A program made the translations under genes and the position numbers. A stretch of DNA of 64,000 nucleotides from CPC320 sp002336405 (lineage in GTDB: Bacteria > Pseudomonadota > Alphaproteobacteria > Rhodobacterales > Rhodobacteraceae): positions 124,001-188,000 of the forward strand of contig CASIAN010000008.1 in assembly GCA_949372595.1 (NCBI GenBank), given 5' to 3'. Every line of letters begins with the position of its first letter. The stretch's first letter is position 1. Of the stretch, positions 8,281-17,421 are shown piece by piece. The notes under the pieces were generated by a model. It made no database searches. It worked only from the letters and a program-made list of their open reading frames with translations, and was not told where the DNA came from.

Positions 8281-10857
8281 TTATTGTGTGGCTGCGGTTT
8301 TTTTGGCGGGTGCTTTTTTAGGGGCTGTTTTTTTAGCTGCTGCTTTGGTGGTGGCCTTTTTCTTTGCTGGAGCTTTCTTGCCCTTGCCGGTTTTAGCGGC
8401 TTTCTCAGCGATTAAAGCAACGGCCATAACCATGGTGACGTCTGCGGGCTCTGTGCCCTTGGGCAAGGTGGCGTTGATCTTGGCAAACTTAATGTACGCG
8501 CCATAGCGACCGTCCATAATATTGACCGCCCCGCCTTGCTCGGGGTGTTCACCGAGTTCTTTCAAAGGTGTGGCGGCCGCCCCACGTCCGCCCCCGCGCG
8601 ATGCAAGTTTTTTAGCAAGCTCTTCGACGGCACGGTTCATGCCAATGGTAAACACATCCTCAACTTCTTTGATATTGGCGTAGAGTTTGCCGTGTTTGAT
8701 GAACGGGCCATAGCGGCCAATGCCGGCCTCTACTATTTCGCCATCTTCGGGATGTGGTCCTATTTCGCGCGGCAGGCTTAGCAGGGACAGGGCTTTTTCC
8801 AGATCCATCGCGTCTGGTGCCCAGCCCTTGGGCAGGCTGGCTCGTGGTGGCTTTTTGTTCTCTTCTGTGGCCTCGCCGCGCTGTACATAGGGGCCAAAAC
8901 GGCCCGAGAGCAATTTGATTTCAGCGTCTTGATCATGGCCCAAAATGCGGTCAGCCGAGGTTTCGCCGTCACCATTTATTGGGCGGGTATAGCGGCATTC
9001 TGGATAGCCGCCACAGCCGACAAAGCCACCGGTACGTGAAGTTTTCAGATGCAATTGTCCGACACCGCAAAGCGGGCAGGTCCGCGGATCAGAGCCGTCT
9101 TCGCGTGGTGGATACAGTTGCGGCGCGAGCGCTGCATCTAAAACGTCGAGCACCTCGGAAATCCGCAGTTCTGAGGTTTCGGAAATCGCAGCTGAGAAAT
9201 CACGCCAGAACGGCGCTAAGACGTCTTTATAGTTGCCTTGGCCCGCACTGACATCATCAAGCTGGTTTTCCAGCGAGGCTGTAAAGTCGTATTCGACGTA
9301 GCGCTTGAAGAAATTAAGCAGAAAGATAGTGACAATCCGGCCTTTATCTTCAGGAATGAGACGGTTTTTATCTTTCCGGACGTATTCGCGATCCTGAATG
9401 GTTGTGACAATACTGGCATAGGTAGAGGGCCGTCCAATGCCTAATTCTTCCATCTGTTTGACCAAGGTCGCCTCGGTATAGCGCGGCGGTGGCTGGGTGA
9501 AATGCTGGTCTTGTGTGACCGATTTTTTGGTTGCCGCCTCTCCTTGCATGACTTGCGGTAGACGTTTGTCATCGTCGCTAACGCTGTCGTCGCGGCCCTC
9601 TTCGTAGATTTTCAAAAACCCGTCAAATAAAACAACTTGCCCTGAGGCGCGCAATCCGACCTGACCGTCTGCGCTGGAGAGATCCACGGTTGTCCGTTCT
9701 AATCTGGCTCCGGCCATTTGGCAGGCCAGTGTGCGCTTCCAGATTAGATCATAAAGTTTGCGCTGATCGGCCTCGGTGAGTTTCAGTGCCGAGGCATCGC
9801 GGGTCATGTCTGTGGGGCGGATACACTCATGGGCCTCTTGGGCATTTTTGGCTTTGTTTTTGTACACTCGGGGCGATTTGGGTACATAGTCGGCGCCATA
9901 CCGGTCTTTAATTGCGCCACGCGCTTCGGTCACCGCCTCAGGTGCCATATCGATCCCGTCGGTTCGCATATACGTGATATACCCGGCCTCATAAAGTCGT
10001 TGTGCTGCGCTCATGGTCTGCCGCGCGCCCATGCCAAATTTACGGCTTGCCTCTTGCTGCAAGGTCGAGGTCATGAAAGGTGCGCTGGGATTTCTTGTCG
10101 CGGGCTTTGCCTCGACCGAGGTAACGGTCAGATCCCGGCTGTTGACCGCCTGAACCGCTATTTCGGCTTGTGTGGCATTTTCAAGGTCGTATTTTTCAAG
10201 TTTCTTGCCAGCCAGCATTGTGAGGCGGGCCTCATATTCCTGTCCGCGCGGCGTGCCTAAAAGAGCTTTGACCGACCAGTATTCTCGTGCGTTAAATGCC
10301 TCTATTTCCATCTCGCGCTCGACAATCAGGCGCAGACAGACCGATTGCACACGGCCCGCAGATTTTGCGCCGGGTAACTTGCGCCATAAAACCGGCGAAA
10401 GGTTGAAGCCAACCAGATAATCCAAGGCGCGGCGCGCCAGATACGCCTCGACCAGCGGGGTGTCGACTTGGCGAGGATTCTTCATTGCTTCAGTGACTGC
10501 CGATTTGGTGATGGCATTAAACACGACGCGGCTGACAGGTGTGTCTTTTTTTAGAACTTTGCGTTTGCGAAGGGTCTCTTCTAGGTGCCAACTGATGGCT
10601 TCACCTTCACGGTCGGGGTCGGTTGCGAGGATCAGTGAATTGTCGTTTGAAAGCGCATCTGCGATTGCTTTGACGTGTTTACGACTGTCGGCCCCGATCT
10701 CCCATTTCATTTCGAAATCATGCTCGGTGTCAACGGATCCGTCTTTTGCAGGCAAGTCACGCACATGCCCATATGATGCAAGTACAGTGTAATCTGATCC
10801 CAAGTATTTATTAATCGTTTTGGCTTTGGCAGGGGATTCAACGACTACGACGGGCAT
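8281..10857 (-). CDS. topA: DNA topoisomerase I (type IA)
   Basis: An 858-residue enzyme that relaxes negatively supercoiled DNA. It begins with the TOPRIM domain (VVVVESPAKAKTINKYLG), has the catalytic tyrosine in the YITYMRTDGIDM motif, and carries a C4 zinc-binding module around CPLCGVGQLHLKTS and CGGYPEC. Repeated topoisomerase C-terminal domains of the GRYGPFIKHGK type follow. The tail is a lysine/alanine-rich stretch of about 45 residues, common in alphaproteobacterial TopA. The ORF extends 58 codons further upstream, but that part has no family resemblance, and an AAAGGA site lies seven bases before the ATG at 10857. Confidence 0.96.
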   Translation of the reverse strand: MPVVVVESPAKAKTINKYLGSDYTVLASYGHVRDLPAKDGSVDTEHDFEMKWEIGADSRKHVKAIADALSNDNSLILATDPDREGEAISWHLEETLRKRKVLKKDTPVSRVVFNAITKSAVTEAMKNPRQVDTPLVEAYLARRALDYLVGFNLSPVLWRKLPGAKSAGRVQSVCLRLIVEREMEIEAFNAREYWSVKALLGTPRGQEYEARLTMLAGKKLEKYDLENATQAEIAVQAVNSRDLTVTSVEAKPATRNPSAPFMTSTLQQEASRKFGMGARQTMSAAQRLYEAGYITYMRTDGIDMAPEAVTEARGAIKDRYGADYVPKSPRVYKNKAKNAQEAHECIRPTDMTRDASALKLTEADQRKLYDLIWKRTLACQMAGARLERTTVDLSSADGQVGLRASGQVVLFDGFLKIYEEGRDDSVSDDDKRLPQVMQGEAATKKSVTQDQHFTQPPPRYTEATLVKQMEELGIGRPSTYASIVTTIQDREYVRKDKNRLIPEDKGRIVTIFLLNFFKRYVEYDFTASLENQLDDVSAGQGNYKDVLAPFWRDFSAAISETSELRISEVLDVLDAALAPQLYPPREDGSDPRTCPLCGVGQLHLKTSRTGGFVGCGGYPECRYTRPINGDGETSADRILGHDQDAEIKLLSGRFGPYVQRGEATEENKKPPRASLPKGWAPDAMDLEKALSLLSLPREIGPHPEDGEIVEAGIGRYGPFIKHGKLYANIKEVEDVFTIGMNRAVEELAKKLASRGGGRGAAATPLKELGEHPEQGGAVNIMDGRYGAYIKFAKINATLPKGTEPADVTMVMAVALIAEKAAKTGKGKKAPAKKKATTKAAAKKTAPKKAPAKKTAATQ

Positions 10858-11054
10858 AAAGAATTCCTTTCGACTAGGCGGGGAGCGCCTTGGCGCATGA
10901 CCATGTGGGTCAGTTGGCGTTTTTGTCAATGCACCGAATATTGCAAAGGGGATGTAGCAGCAAATTTTGTTTGAGGGGTTGTAGAGCCCTTTGCTACACT
11001 GCGCAAGGGCTCGGTTCGGCATGGGGCTCACCAGGTCAAATAGACTTTTGATTT

Positions 11055-12230
11055 TTAGGCTAAAGACAGAAGGCCGCCGGCTTGACGTTTGATACGACCT
11101 TCCAACTCAAGATCCACCAGCGCAGGAGACAGAGTGCTGACAGATCCTCCAACATCGCGGACCAACTGGTCCTCTGCGATTGGCGAATGGTTGAGCTTTT
11201 CTAGGATTTCCTGATGCAGGTTTGCGGTCTGGCGCAGGCTGCGCTGTGGTTGCCTGATAGCCTCGGGTGGAATATTCGGAGATAAGTTTTGTGTGATTTG
11301 TGTCACTGATTTGACGCAGGCAGGTTTGTTTTCTGCGACGGTTAAGGCCTGTACGACATCGTCAATATTGCGGACCAAGACGGCACCGTCCCTGAGCAGC
11401 ATATTGCAACCCGCAGCACGGGCGTCGAAAGGGTGCCCGGGCACGGCCAGCACATCGCGGCCTTGATCAAGCGCGTCGCGGGCAGTGATCAGGCTGCCAG
11501 ATTTTGTGGCGGCCTCAACAATGATGACGGCGCTGCACAATCCCGAAATAAGTCGGTTGCGAGAAGGGAAATGGCGGGCTTTTGGCGTCAAACCCATTGG
11601 CTGTTCCGATACGCGGGCGCCCTGATTGTTGAGCTCATCGCCTAGTTTGGCATTTTCGGCAGGATATAGAACATCCACCCCACCAGCCATAACTGCAACT
11701 GTGCCAGTTTTAAGTGCGCCAATATGCGCCGCTGTGTCTACACCACGGGCCAGCCCTGAAACGGTCACATAGCCCAATTCACCTAAACCTTTGGCCAGAT
11801 ACCGCGCCATTCTTGTGCCCAATGACGAGGCGTTTCGGGCCCCAACGATCGCAATCATCGGACGAAGGAGCGTCTGGGAGTTACCCGTTACCCATAAAAC
11901 TGGCGGCGGGTTCGGAATTGTCATCAAGGCTTTAGGATAGTCGTCATGGCCAAAGAATATCAGGCGAGCGCGTGCCTGCGCACCGGCCTTAATCTCGGCG
12001 CAAACCCGATCGACACTGCAGGCCGCATAGTTTTCAAGGCCGGCTTTTCTAGCGATGTCAGGCAGAGCCTGCAGGGCTGCCACGGCGCTGCCGTGCTCGT
12101 GCATCAGTCGAAAAAAAGTGCTGATGCCAACGCGGTGAGAGCGCAAGAGACGAAGCCACGATAACCGGTCTTCTTCCGTGGTGGGGGGGGGTAGGGGGTG
12201 AGTGGAAGAAACTGTATTTTGGGCCATCAT
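11055..12230 (-). CDS. dprA: DNA-processing protein DprA (Smf)
   Basis: Loads RecA on incoming single-stranded DNA in transformation. The Rossmann-fold core is clear: AIVGARNASSLG, GYVTVSGLARGVDTAAH, AVMAGGVDVLYPAEN, and SLITARDALDQGRDVLAVPGHP. A C-terminal winged-helix (DML1-like) domain follows after a variable linker (SPIAEDQLVRDVGG). The product is about 391 residues. The open frame reaches 12254, but GGAG precedes the paired ATGATG at 12230, so I start there; 12227 is equally possible. It sits between tldD and topA, all on the minus strand, a common arrangement in Rhodobacterales. Confidence 0.93.
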   Translation of the reverse strand: MMAQNTVSSTHPLPPPTTEEDRLSWLRLLRSHRVGISTFFRLMHEHGSAVAALQALPDIARKAGLENYAACSVDRVCAEIKAGAQARARLIFFGHDDYPKALMTIPNPPPVLWVTGNSQTLLRPMIAIVGARNASSLGTRMARYLAKGLGELGYVTVSGLARGVDTAAHIGALKTGTVAVMAGGVDVLYPAENAKLGDELNNQGARVSEQPMGLTPKARHFPSRNRLISGLCSAVIIVEAATKSGSLITARDALDQGRDVLAVPGHPFDARAAGCNMLLRDGAVLVRNIDDVVQALTVAENKPACVKSVTQITQNLSPNIPPEAIRQPQRSLRQTANLHQEILEKLNHSPIAEDQLVRDVGGSVSTLSPALVDLELEGRIKRQAGGLLSLA

Positions 12231-12306
12231 GACTCCGCCATCTTGCGAGATCATATCTACGCCTGATGTGGTTAACAGCAGGTAAACAGAAAAAAATTAT
12301 TTTGCC

Positions 12307-13728
12307 TTAAGCAGCTGCCCCGCCGATGGTCAAACCACCGATCATCATTGTGGGCTGTCCGACGCCAACGGGCACCCACTGTCCCTGTTTTCCGCAGTTG
12401 CCCATACCGGGGTCAAGCGCCATATCGTCGCCAATGGCGCGAATATGCTTGAGCGCTGTCGCGCCGTCACCGATCAGTGTCACGCCTTTCAACGGCGCAC
12501 CGATTATGCCGTTCCTGACCCGATAGGCTTCGGTGCAGGAAAACACAAATTTGCCATTGGTGATGTCCACCTGACCACCGCCAAATCCAACCGCATAAAT
12601 GCCGTCTTTCAAATCTGACAGAATATCGCCGGGGGCGCTGTCGCCGCCTAGCATATAAGTGTTTGTCATGCGTGGCATCGGTGCATGTGCATAGCTTTCG
12701 CGACGCCCGTTTCCGGTGGCGGCCACCCCCATGAGCCGCGCGTTTTGACGGTCCTGCATGTAGCCGACAAGAATACCATCGTCGATGAGCGTGTTTTTCG
12801 CTGATGGTGTGCCCTCATCATCGATTGTGATCGACCCTCGACGGTCTGGTATTGTGCCATCATCAAGAACAGTGACCCCGGGAGCGGCGATTCGTTGGCC
12901 CATCAACCCGGAAAAAGCGCTGCTGCCTTTACGATTAAAGTCGCCCTCCAACCCGTGACCAATTGCCTCATGTAATAAAATCCCAGGCCACCCTGGACCG
13001 AGAACAATGTCCATCACGCCGGCGGGGGCGGCCTCGGCGGTCAGGTTCACGGTGGCAATTCGCAGGGCTTCGCGGGCCTTGGTCTGCCAGGCCTCTGGTT
13101 CCAGCAACCCGTCAAGGCCAACGCGCCCGCCACCACCGGCTGAACCGCTTTCGCGCCGCCCATTATTTTCCATAATCACCGAGACATTCACCCGGGTCAT
13201 GGGCCTTACATCGCGCAAAATCTGGCCGTCTGGGCGTAGAATTTCAATCTCTTGCAGCGAGGCTGAAATAGTTGCCGAAGCCTGAACGACCCGGGGATCG
13301 AGATCGCGACAGAAGGCGTCAATAGCTTTGAGTGTTTCTATTTTAACCGCAAACGGCGCATCTTCCATCGGGTTTTGGTCGCCATACAGACGTCGGTTTG
13401 TCGCTTTTGGTGCATCTGCCAAGCGCCCACCACCGTCGTGCACGGCTAATCGGGCGGTATCAGCGGCGCGCAGCAATGCGGCTTGAGTGATCTCGGTCGA
13501 GTGACTGTATCCGGTGACATCACCATGAACGACCCGCAAGCCAAACCCCTCAGAGGCATCATAGCTGGCGTTTTTGATCCTGCCATCGTCCAGCACCAAG
13601 GCCTCGGACCGGCGTCGTTCAAAGAAAATCTCGCCATCATCCGCACCTGCAACGGCCTGCTGCAAAACTGCCAGAGCTTGTTCTTTTTCAAGATAATCCG
13701 CAAACGGACGAAATAAGTCTTGGCTCAT
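12307..13728 (-). CDS. tldD: Metalloprotease TldD
   Basis: A 473-residue member of the TldD/PmbA family. The zinc site LLHEAIGHGLEGDF has H253, E254 and H258. The FERRRSEALVLDDG and DEGTPSAKNTLIDDGILVGY stretches are family signatures, as is the C-terminal GVGQPTMMIGGLTIGG. TldD works with TldE/PmbA in peptide and antitoxin processing; no pmbA is in the window. The gene is divergent from ctaC, so the 185-base gap at 13729-13913 should carry promoters for both directions. Confidence 0.95.
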   Translation of the reverse strand: MSQDLFRPFADYLEKEQALAVLQQAVAGADDGEIFFERRRSEALVLDDGRIKNASYDASEGFGLRVVHGDVTGYSHSTEITQAALLRAADTARLAVHDGGGRLADAPKATNRRLYGDQNPMEDAPFAVKIETLKAIDAFCRDLDPRVVQASATISASLQEIEILRPDGQILRDVRPMTRVNVSVIMENNGRRESGSAGGGGRVGLDGLLEPEAWQTKAREALRIATVNLTAEAAPAGVMDIVLGPGWPGILLHEAIGHGLEGDFNRKGSSAFSGLMGQRIAAPGVTVLDDGTIPDRRGSITIDDEGTPSAKNTLIDDGILVGYMQDRQNARLMGVAATGNGRRESYAHAPMPRMTNTYMLGGDSAPGDILSDLKDGIYAVGFGGGQVDITNGKFVFSCTEAYRVRNGIIGAPLKGVTLIGDGATALKHIRAIGDDMALDPGMGNCGKQGQWVPVGVGQPTMMIGGLTIGGAAA

Positions 13729-13913
13729 AGGATCGTGTCTCCCGAAATAATTTGCCTGAGGGCGTCTGTTTGCCGCAAGCTTCTTTCTTTATTCATTCGC
13801 AATAATATGTTCTTAAGGGACACGATGACAATCGGAATCCACTAGATGGCGCGTCTATCTTGGAATATCCCGGTGCATGTTGTCTGTAGCCAAGCAACCG
13901 ATTTAGGTGAAAT

Positions 13914-14783
13914 ATGCGAATGATAGCGAGACTGACAGGCCTAATGGCTACAGTAATAGGGCTGCCCGTTGCAGCACAAGACGGATTAGAAATTATTGGC
14001 AGACCTGTCGATAAGCTGCTGGGCTTTCAGCCGGCGGTGACGGAATTGGCCAGAGACGTACAGTGGCTGGACGACATGGTGCTTTGGGTAATTGTGGCCA
14101 TTACTGTGCTGGTAACTGGCCTGCTGGTGTATGTTATTTTGCGCTATAATGAAAAGGCAAACCCGTCCCCGTCCAGTTTTACTCACAACTCTCCACTCGA
14201 AGTGGCTTGGACCGTGGTGCCGATTGTGGTGCTTGTAGGCATTGGTGCGTTTTCGCTGCCGGTGCTGTTTAAGCAGCAAGAAATTCCCGAGGGCGAGATC
14301 CATATCAAAGTTACCGGATATCAATGGTATTGGGGATATGAATACACCGACCACGAGTTTGGCTTTGACAGCTTTATGATTGGCGAAGGCCATGTGTTGA
14401 ACGACGAGGTTGAGGCCGAATTGATCGCGGCGGGTTACAGCCGGGATGAGTTTTTACTTGCGACCGATACCTCGGTGGTGGTGCCGATAAACAAAGTGGT
14501 GGTGATGGATGTGACTGGGGCTGATGTGATCCACAGTTGGACCATCCCGGCTTTTGGGGTCAAGCAAGATGCGGTCCCGGGTCGGATTGCACAACTTTGG
14601 TTTAAAGCTGAGAAAGAAGGCGTGTACTTTGGCCAATGCTCCGAACTATGTGGAAAATCACATGCCTACATGCCGATCACGGTGAAGGTCGTTAGTCAGG
14701 AAGTTTACGATGCTTGGTTGGCGGGAGCGATTGATGAATATGCGGGTACACCGCTTGATTTTCAAGTCGCCACTGCTAACTGA
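13914..14783 (+). CDS. ctaC: Cytochrome c oxidase subunit II
   Basis: A 289-residue subunit II of the aa3-type oxidase. It has a cleavable signal peptide (about 1-21), two transmembrane helices (about 55-78 and 97-118) and a periplasmic cupredoxin domain. All copper-A ligands are present: H207 in DVIHSWTIP and C242, E244, C246, H250, M253 in GQCSELCGKSHAYMP. The aromatic electron-entry patch QWYWGYEY is at about 137-144. It receives electrons from cytochrome c and passes them to subunit I, which is not encoded nearby. First gene of the cta cluster. Confidence 0.97.
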   Translation: MRMIARLTGLMATVIGLPVAAQDGLEIIGRPVDKLLGFQPAVTELARDVQWLDDMVLWVIVAITVLVTGLLVYVILRYNEKANPSPSSFTHNSPLEVAWTVVPIVVLVGIGAFSLPVLFKQQEIPEGEIHIKVTGYQWYWGYEYTDHEFGFDSFMIGEGHVLNDEVEAELIAAGYSRDEFLLATDTSVVVPINKVVVMDVTGADVIHSWTIPAFGVKQDAVPGRIAQLWFKAEKEGVYFGQCSELCGKSHAYMPITVKVVSQEVYDAWLAGAIDEYAGTPLDFQVATAN

Positions 14784-14821
14784 AAGCGTTCATTATTCTG
14801 ACCTGAAGCGAGAGAAAACCT

Positions 14822-15766
14822 ATGAGCATGAGTGATGCCAGCATGATAACGCGAGCACCAAGCCAAGAGGCGGGCTTTGGCGATTATTTCGCTCTTTTGA
14901 AGCCTCGGGTGATGTCGCTTGTCGTATTTACGGCCATGGTGGGCCTGTTTGCCGCGCCCATTTCAGTGCATCCGATTGTCGCGTTTGCGTCGATTCTGTT
15001 CATTGCTATCGGTGGTGGCGCATCTGGGGCGTTAAACATGTGGTGGGATGCCGACATCGACGCGATTATGCGCCGGACGCGGTCGCGGCCAATCCCTTCA
15101 GGTAAGGTGATGCCTGACGAGGCCAAGGCGATCGGAATTGCTTTGTCGGGGTTTTCTGTGGTGTTGCTGGCGTTGGCGTCCAACTTTGTTGCCGCAGGGT
15201 TATTGGCCTTCACGATCTTCTTTTATGTGGTGATCTACACGATGTGGCTCAAGCGCTGGACACCACAGAACATCGTAATTGGTGGAGCGGCAGGGGCATT
15301 CCCGCCAATGATTGGCTGGGCGGTTGCAACGGGCGGTATAAGCCTAGAGAGCGTGCTGATGTTTGCTTTAATTTTTGTGTGGACGCCACCGCATTTCTGG
15401 GCTTTGGCGCTGTTCATGCGTAACGATTATGACGATGCAAAAATCCCGATGTTGACGGTGACCCACGGACGGCGCAGCACTCGGAACCATATTTTGGGGT
15501 ATACATTAGCGCTTGCGGCCGTTGCTATCGGGACGGGGTTCACCTCACTTGGTGGGCCGGCCTACATAGTGGTGGCCGTAGTGCTCAATATTGCGTTCAT
15601 CAAAGGTGCGGTTGATATTTGGCGGCGGGACGAGGCCGACAGCGAAGGTGATGACTTCAAGATTGAGCGCGGTTTTTTCAAATTGTCGCTGGCGTATTTA
15701 TTCTTACACTTTTGTGCGATTTTAATTGATCCGCTGTTGGCTCACATTGCTGGGGGGATGCTTTAA
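14822..15766 (+). CDS. ctaB: Protoheme IX farnesyltransferase (heme O synthase)
   Basis: A 314-residue polytopic membrane enzyme of the UbiA family that farnesylates heme B, the first step towards heme A for the oxidase. The prenyl-diphosphate/magnesium motif NMWWDADIDAIMRRTRSRP lies at about 74-92, and the second aspartate-rich loop YDDAKIPML is present. About nine hydrophobic segments can be traced. The next ORF starts within its stop codon (TAATG), a sign of coupling. ATG codons at 14822 and 14828 are both usable starts. Confidence 0.95.
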   Translation: MSMSDASMITRAPSQEAGFGDYFALLKPRVMSLVVFTAMVGLFAAPISVHPIVAFASILFIAIGGGASGALNMWWDADIDAIMRRTRSRPIPSGKVMPDEAKAIGIALSGFSVVLLALASNFVAAGLLAFTIFFYVVIYTMWLKRWTPQNIVIGGAAGAFPPMIGWAVATGGISLESVLMFALIFVWTPPHFWALALFMRNDYDDAKIPMLTVTHGRRSTRNHILGYTLALAAVAIGTGFTSLGGPAYIVVAVVLNIAFIKGAVDIWRRDEADSEGDDFKIERGFFKLSLAYLFLHFCAILIDPLLAHIAGGML

Positions 15767-15927
15767 TGAGTTTCGACCGTCAGCATGAAATCCATACGCG
15801 TCGTTTCGGCCGCAACTTGGGTGTTGGAGCAGTTCTTTTGATGCTGGTGGGGATCGTGTTCGGCCTAACTGTTGTGAAAGTGACCCACGTCGAGTTTGAG
15901 GTTCCAAGCGACGAGGTGTCGAAGTGA
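15766..15927 (+). CDS. Small single-helix membrane protein in the cta cluster
   Basis: A 53-residue protein translated from an ATG that shares its A with the ctaB stop, and whose own stop overlaps the GTG start of ctaG by four bases. The sequence has a charged N-terminus (MSFDRQHEIHTRRFGRN), one hydrophobic helix (about 19-39) and an acidic tail. The same position between ctaB and ctaG holds a small conserved ORF in other Rhodobacteraceae and related oxidase clusters, sometimes named CoxF-like. It is probably an assembly or stabilising factor for the oxidase; the exact role is unknown. The tight overlaps on both sides argue that it is translated. Confidence 0.75.
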   Translation: MSFDRQHEIHTRRFGRNLGVGAVLLMLVGIVFGLTVVKVTHVEFEVPSDEVSK

Positions 15928-16505
15928 CTGCAATGAGCGGAAAACAACGCACTGTATTTCAGACCGTCGGTTTGGTGCTGGTTATGGGCGGCTTGGCCTG
16001 GGCTTCTGTGCCGTTCTATGACTGGTTTTGTCGGGTCACGGGGTTCAGCGGTGTCACTGCGGTGGCGAGCGGTGATTCTGAAGTCATTTTAGACAAGACG
16101 ATCAAAATACGGTTTGATGCCTCGCTCGAGCGCAATATGCCATGGGATTTCAAACCGGTTCAGCGTGAAATGACCTTGCGCATCGGCGAGACCGGGCTTG
16201 CATTCTATGAAGCTTACAACCCAACAGACCGACCCGTCGCCGGTTCTGCCAGCTACAATGTCGCCCCGTTTGATGCGGGCGGATTTTTTGCGAAAATTGA
16301 CTGTTTTTGTTTTGAAGAACAGGTGTTACAACCTGGCGAGCGGGTGCAGATGCCTGTGACGTTCTACGTGGACCCCGCGATTGTCGAGGACCGTGATGCA
16401 AAATACGCTAAGTCAATCACTCTCTCGTATACCTTTTACGAGATAGATCTACCGCAAGAGGCTCAGACGGCCCTATTGCAGCCCGAACGAACGAAAAAAA
16501 ACTAG
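15924..16505 (+). CDS. ctaG: Cytochrome c oxidase assembly protein CtaG (Cox11)
   Basis: A 193-residue Cox11-type copper chaperone that delivers copper to the CuB site of subunit I. It has one N-terminal membrane helix (about 11-31), the conserved FYDWFCRVTGF segment with C36, and the copper-binding pair C127 and C129 in KIDCFCFEEQ. The periplasmic immunoglobulin-like domain makes up the rest. The start is GTG and overlaps the stop of the upstream small ORF. ctaE follows after 24 bases. Confidence 0.96.
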   Translation: MTAMSGKQRTVFQTVGLVLVMGGLAWASVPFYDWFCRVTGFSGVTAVASGDSEVILDKTIKIRFDASLERNMPWDFKPVQREMTLRIGETGLAFYEAYNPTDRPVAGSASYNVAPFDAGGFFAKIDCFCFEEQVLQPGERVQMPVTFYVDPAIVEDRDAKYAKSITLSYTFYEIDLPQEAQTALLQPERTKKN

Positions 16506-16529
16506 GCATTCCGAAGAGGGATTTACCAA

Positions 16530-17330
16530 ATGGCACACGTTAAGAACCACGATTATCACATTCTGAGCCCCTCGCTCTGGCCTTTGGCTGGTGCGGTTTT
16601 TGGGTTTATCATGCTGTTTGGTGGCGTGCTGTTTTTACACGATCACGGACCCTATATGCTGTTGATCGGGTTCGTTGGCGTCTTGTACGTGATGTACGGG
16701 TGGTGGGGTGAAACCGTTGCTGAAAACAAAGAAGGTGACCACACACCAGTTGTGCAAATCGGATTGCGTTACGGCTTTATTTTGTTCATCACCTCTGAGG
16801 TGATGTTCTTTGCGGCTTGGTTCTGGAGCTTTTTCAAACATGCGATGTACCCGATGGGCCCCGACAGCCCGCGCGTAGACGGTGTTTGGCCTCCGGTTGG
16901 TATTGAGACGTTTGATCCGTTTCACCTACCTTTGATCAACACGTTGATTCTGCTGTGCTCGGGTGCTGCGGCGACTTGGGCCCACCACGCTTTGGTCCAT
17001 GAAGAAAACCGTGAAGATATGAAAATGGGTCTTTGGATAGCCATAGCCCTTGGAGCGATATTTACCGGGTTCCAGGCCTATGAATACAGCCATGCTTCGT
17101 TTGGGTTTTCAGGTAATATCTATGGCGCCAACTTTTTCATGGCCACGGGTTTCCACGGGTTTCACGTCCTTGTTGGCACTATCTTTTTGTTCATCTGTCT
17201 GATGCGGACTTACCGCGGTCACTTTACCGCCAAAAGCCACATCGGCTTTGAGGCCGCGGCGTGGTATTGGCATTTTGTTGATGTGGTGTGGCTGTTTTTG
17301 TTTTTCGCAGTCTATATCTGGGGCGGTTAA
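16530..17330 (+). CDS. ctaE: Cytochrome c oxidase subunit III
   Basis: A 266-residue subunit III with seven predicted transmembrane helices. The N-terminal KNHDYHILSPSLWPLAGA and the helix-3 stretch LFITSEVMFFAAWFWSFFK are typical, as is the C-terminal AAAWYWHFVDVVWLFLF. Family glutamates in helix 3 (SEVMFF) and in HALVHEENR are present. It is the last oxidase structural gene here and is followed by an intrinsic terminator at 17376-17404. Confidence 0.97.
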   Translation: MAHVKNHDYHILSPSLWPLAGAVFGFIMLFGGVLFLHDHGPYMLLIGFVGVLYVMYGWWGETVAENKEGDHTPVVQIGLRYGFILFITSEVMFFAAWFWSFFKHAMYPMGPDSPRVDGVWPPVGIETFDPFHLPLINTLILLCSGAAATWAHHALVHEENREDMKMGLWIAIALGAIFTGFQAYEYSHASFGFSGNIYGANFFMATGFHGFHVLVGTIFLFICLMRTYRGHFTAKSHIGFEAAAWYWHFVDVVWLFLFFAVYIWGG

Positions 17331-17375
17331 ACTTGATGGTTTGTGCTTGAACAGGCGCTGCGAAACCGACTAATG

Positions 17376-17404
17376 AAAGCGCGCAGCTTTTCTGCGCGTT
17401 TTTT
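17376..17404 (+). terminator. Intrinsic terminator after ctaE
   Basis: The stem CGCGCAG (17380-17386) pairs with CTGCGCG (17392-17398) around a five-base loop. An A-run precedes it and six T follow. It separates the ctaC-ctaB-ctaG-ctaE transcript from the SURF1-thrC group, either fully or as a partial stop. Confidence 0.75.
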
Positions 17405-17421
17405 CCGTTTAAGGACCGTTT

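Noticed and set aside
10858..11031. N-terminal extension of topA
   Set aside because: The added residues do not match the family, and a good ribosome binding site precedes the inner ATG.
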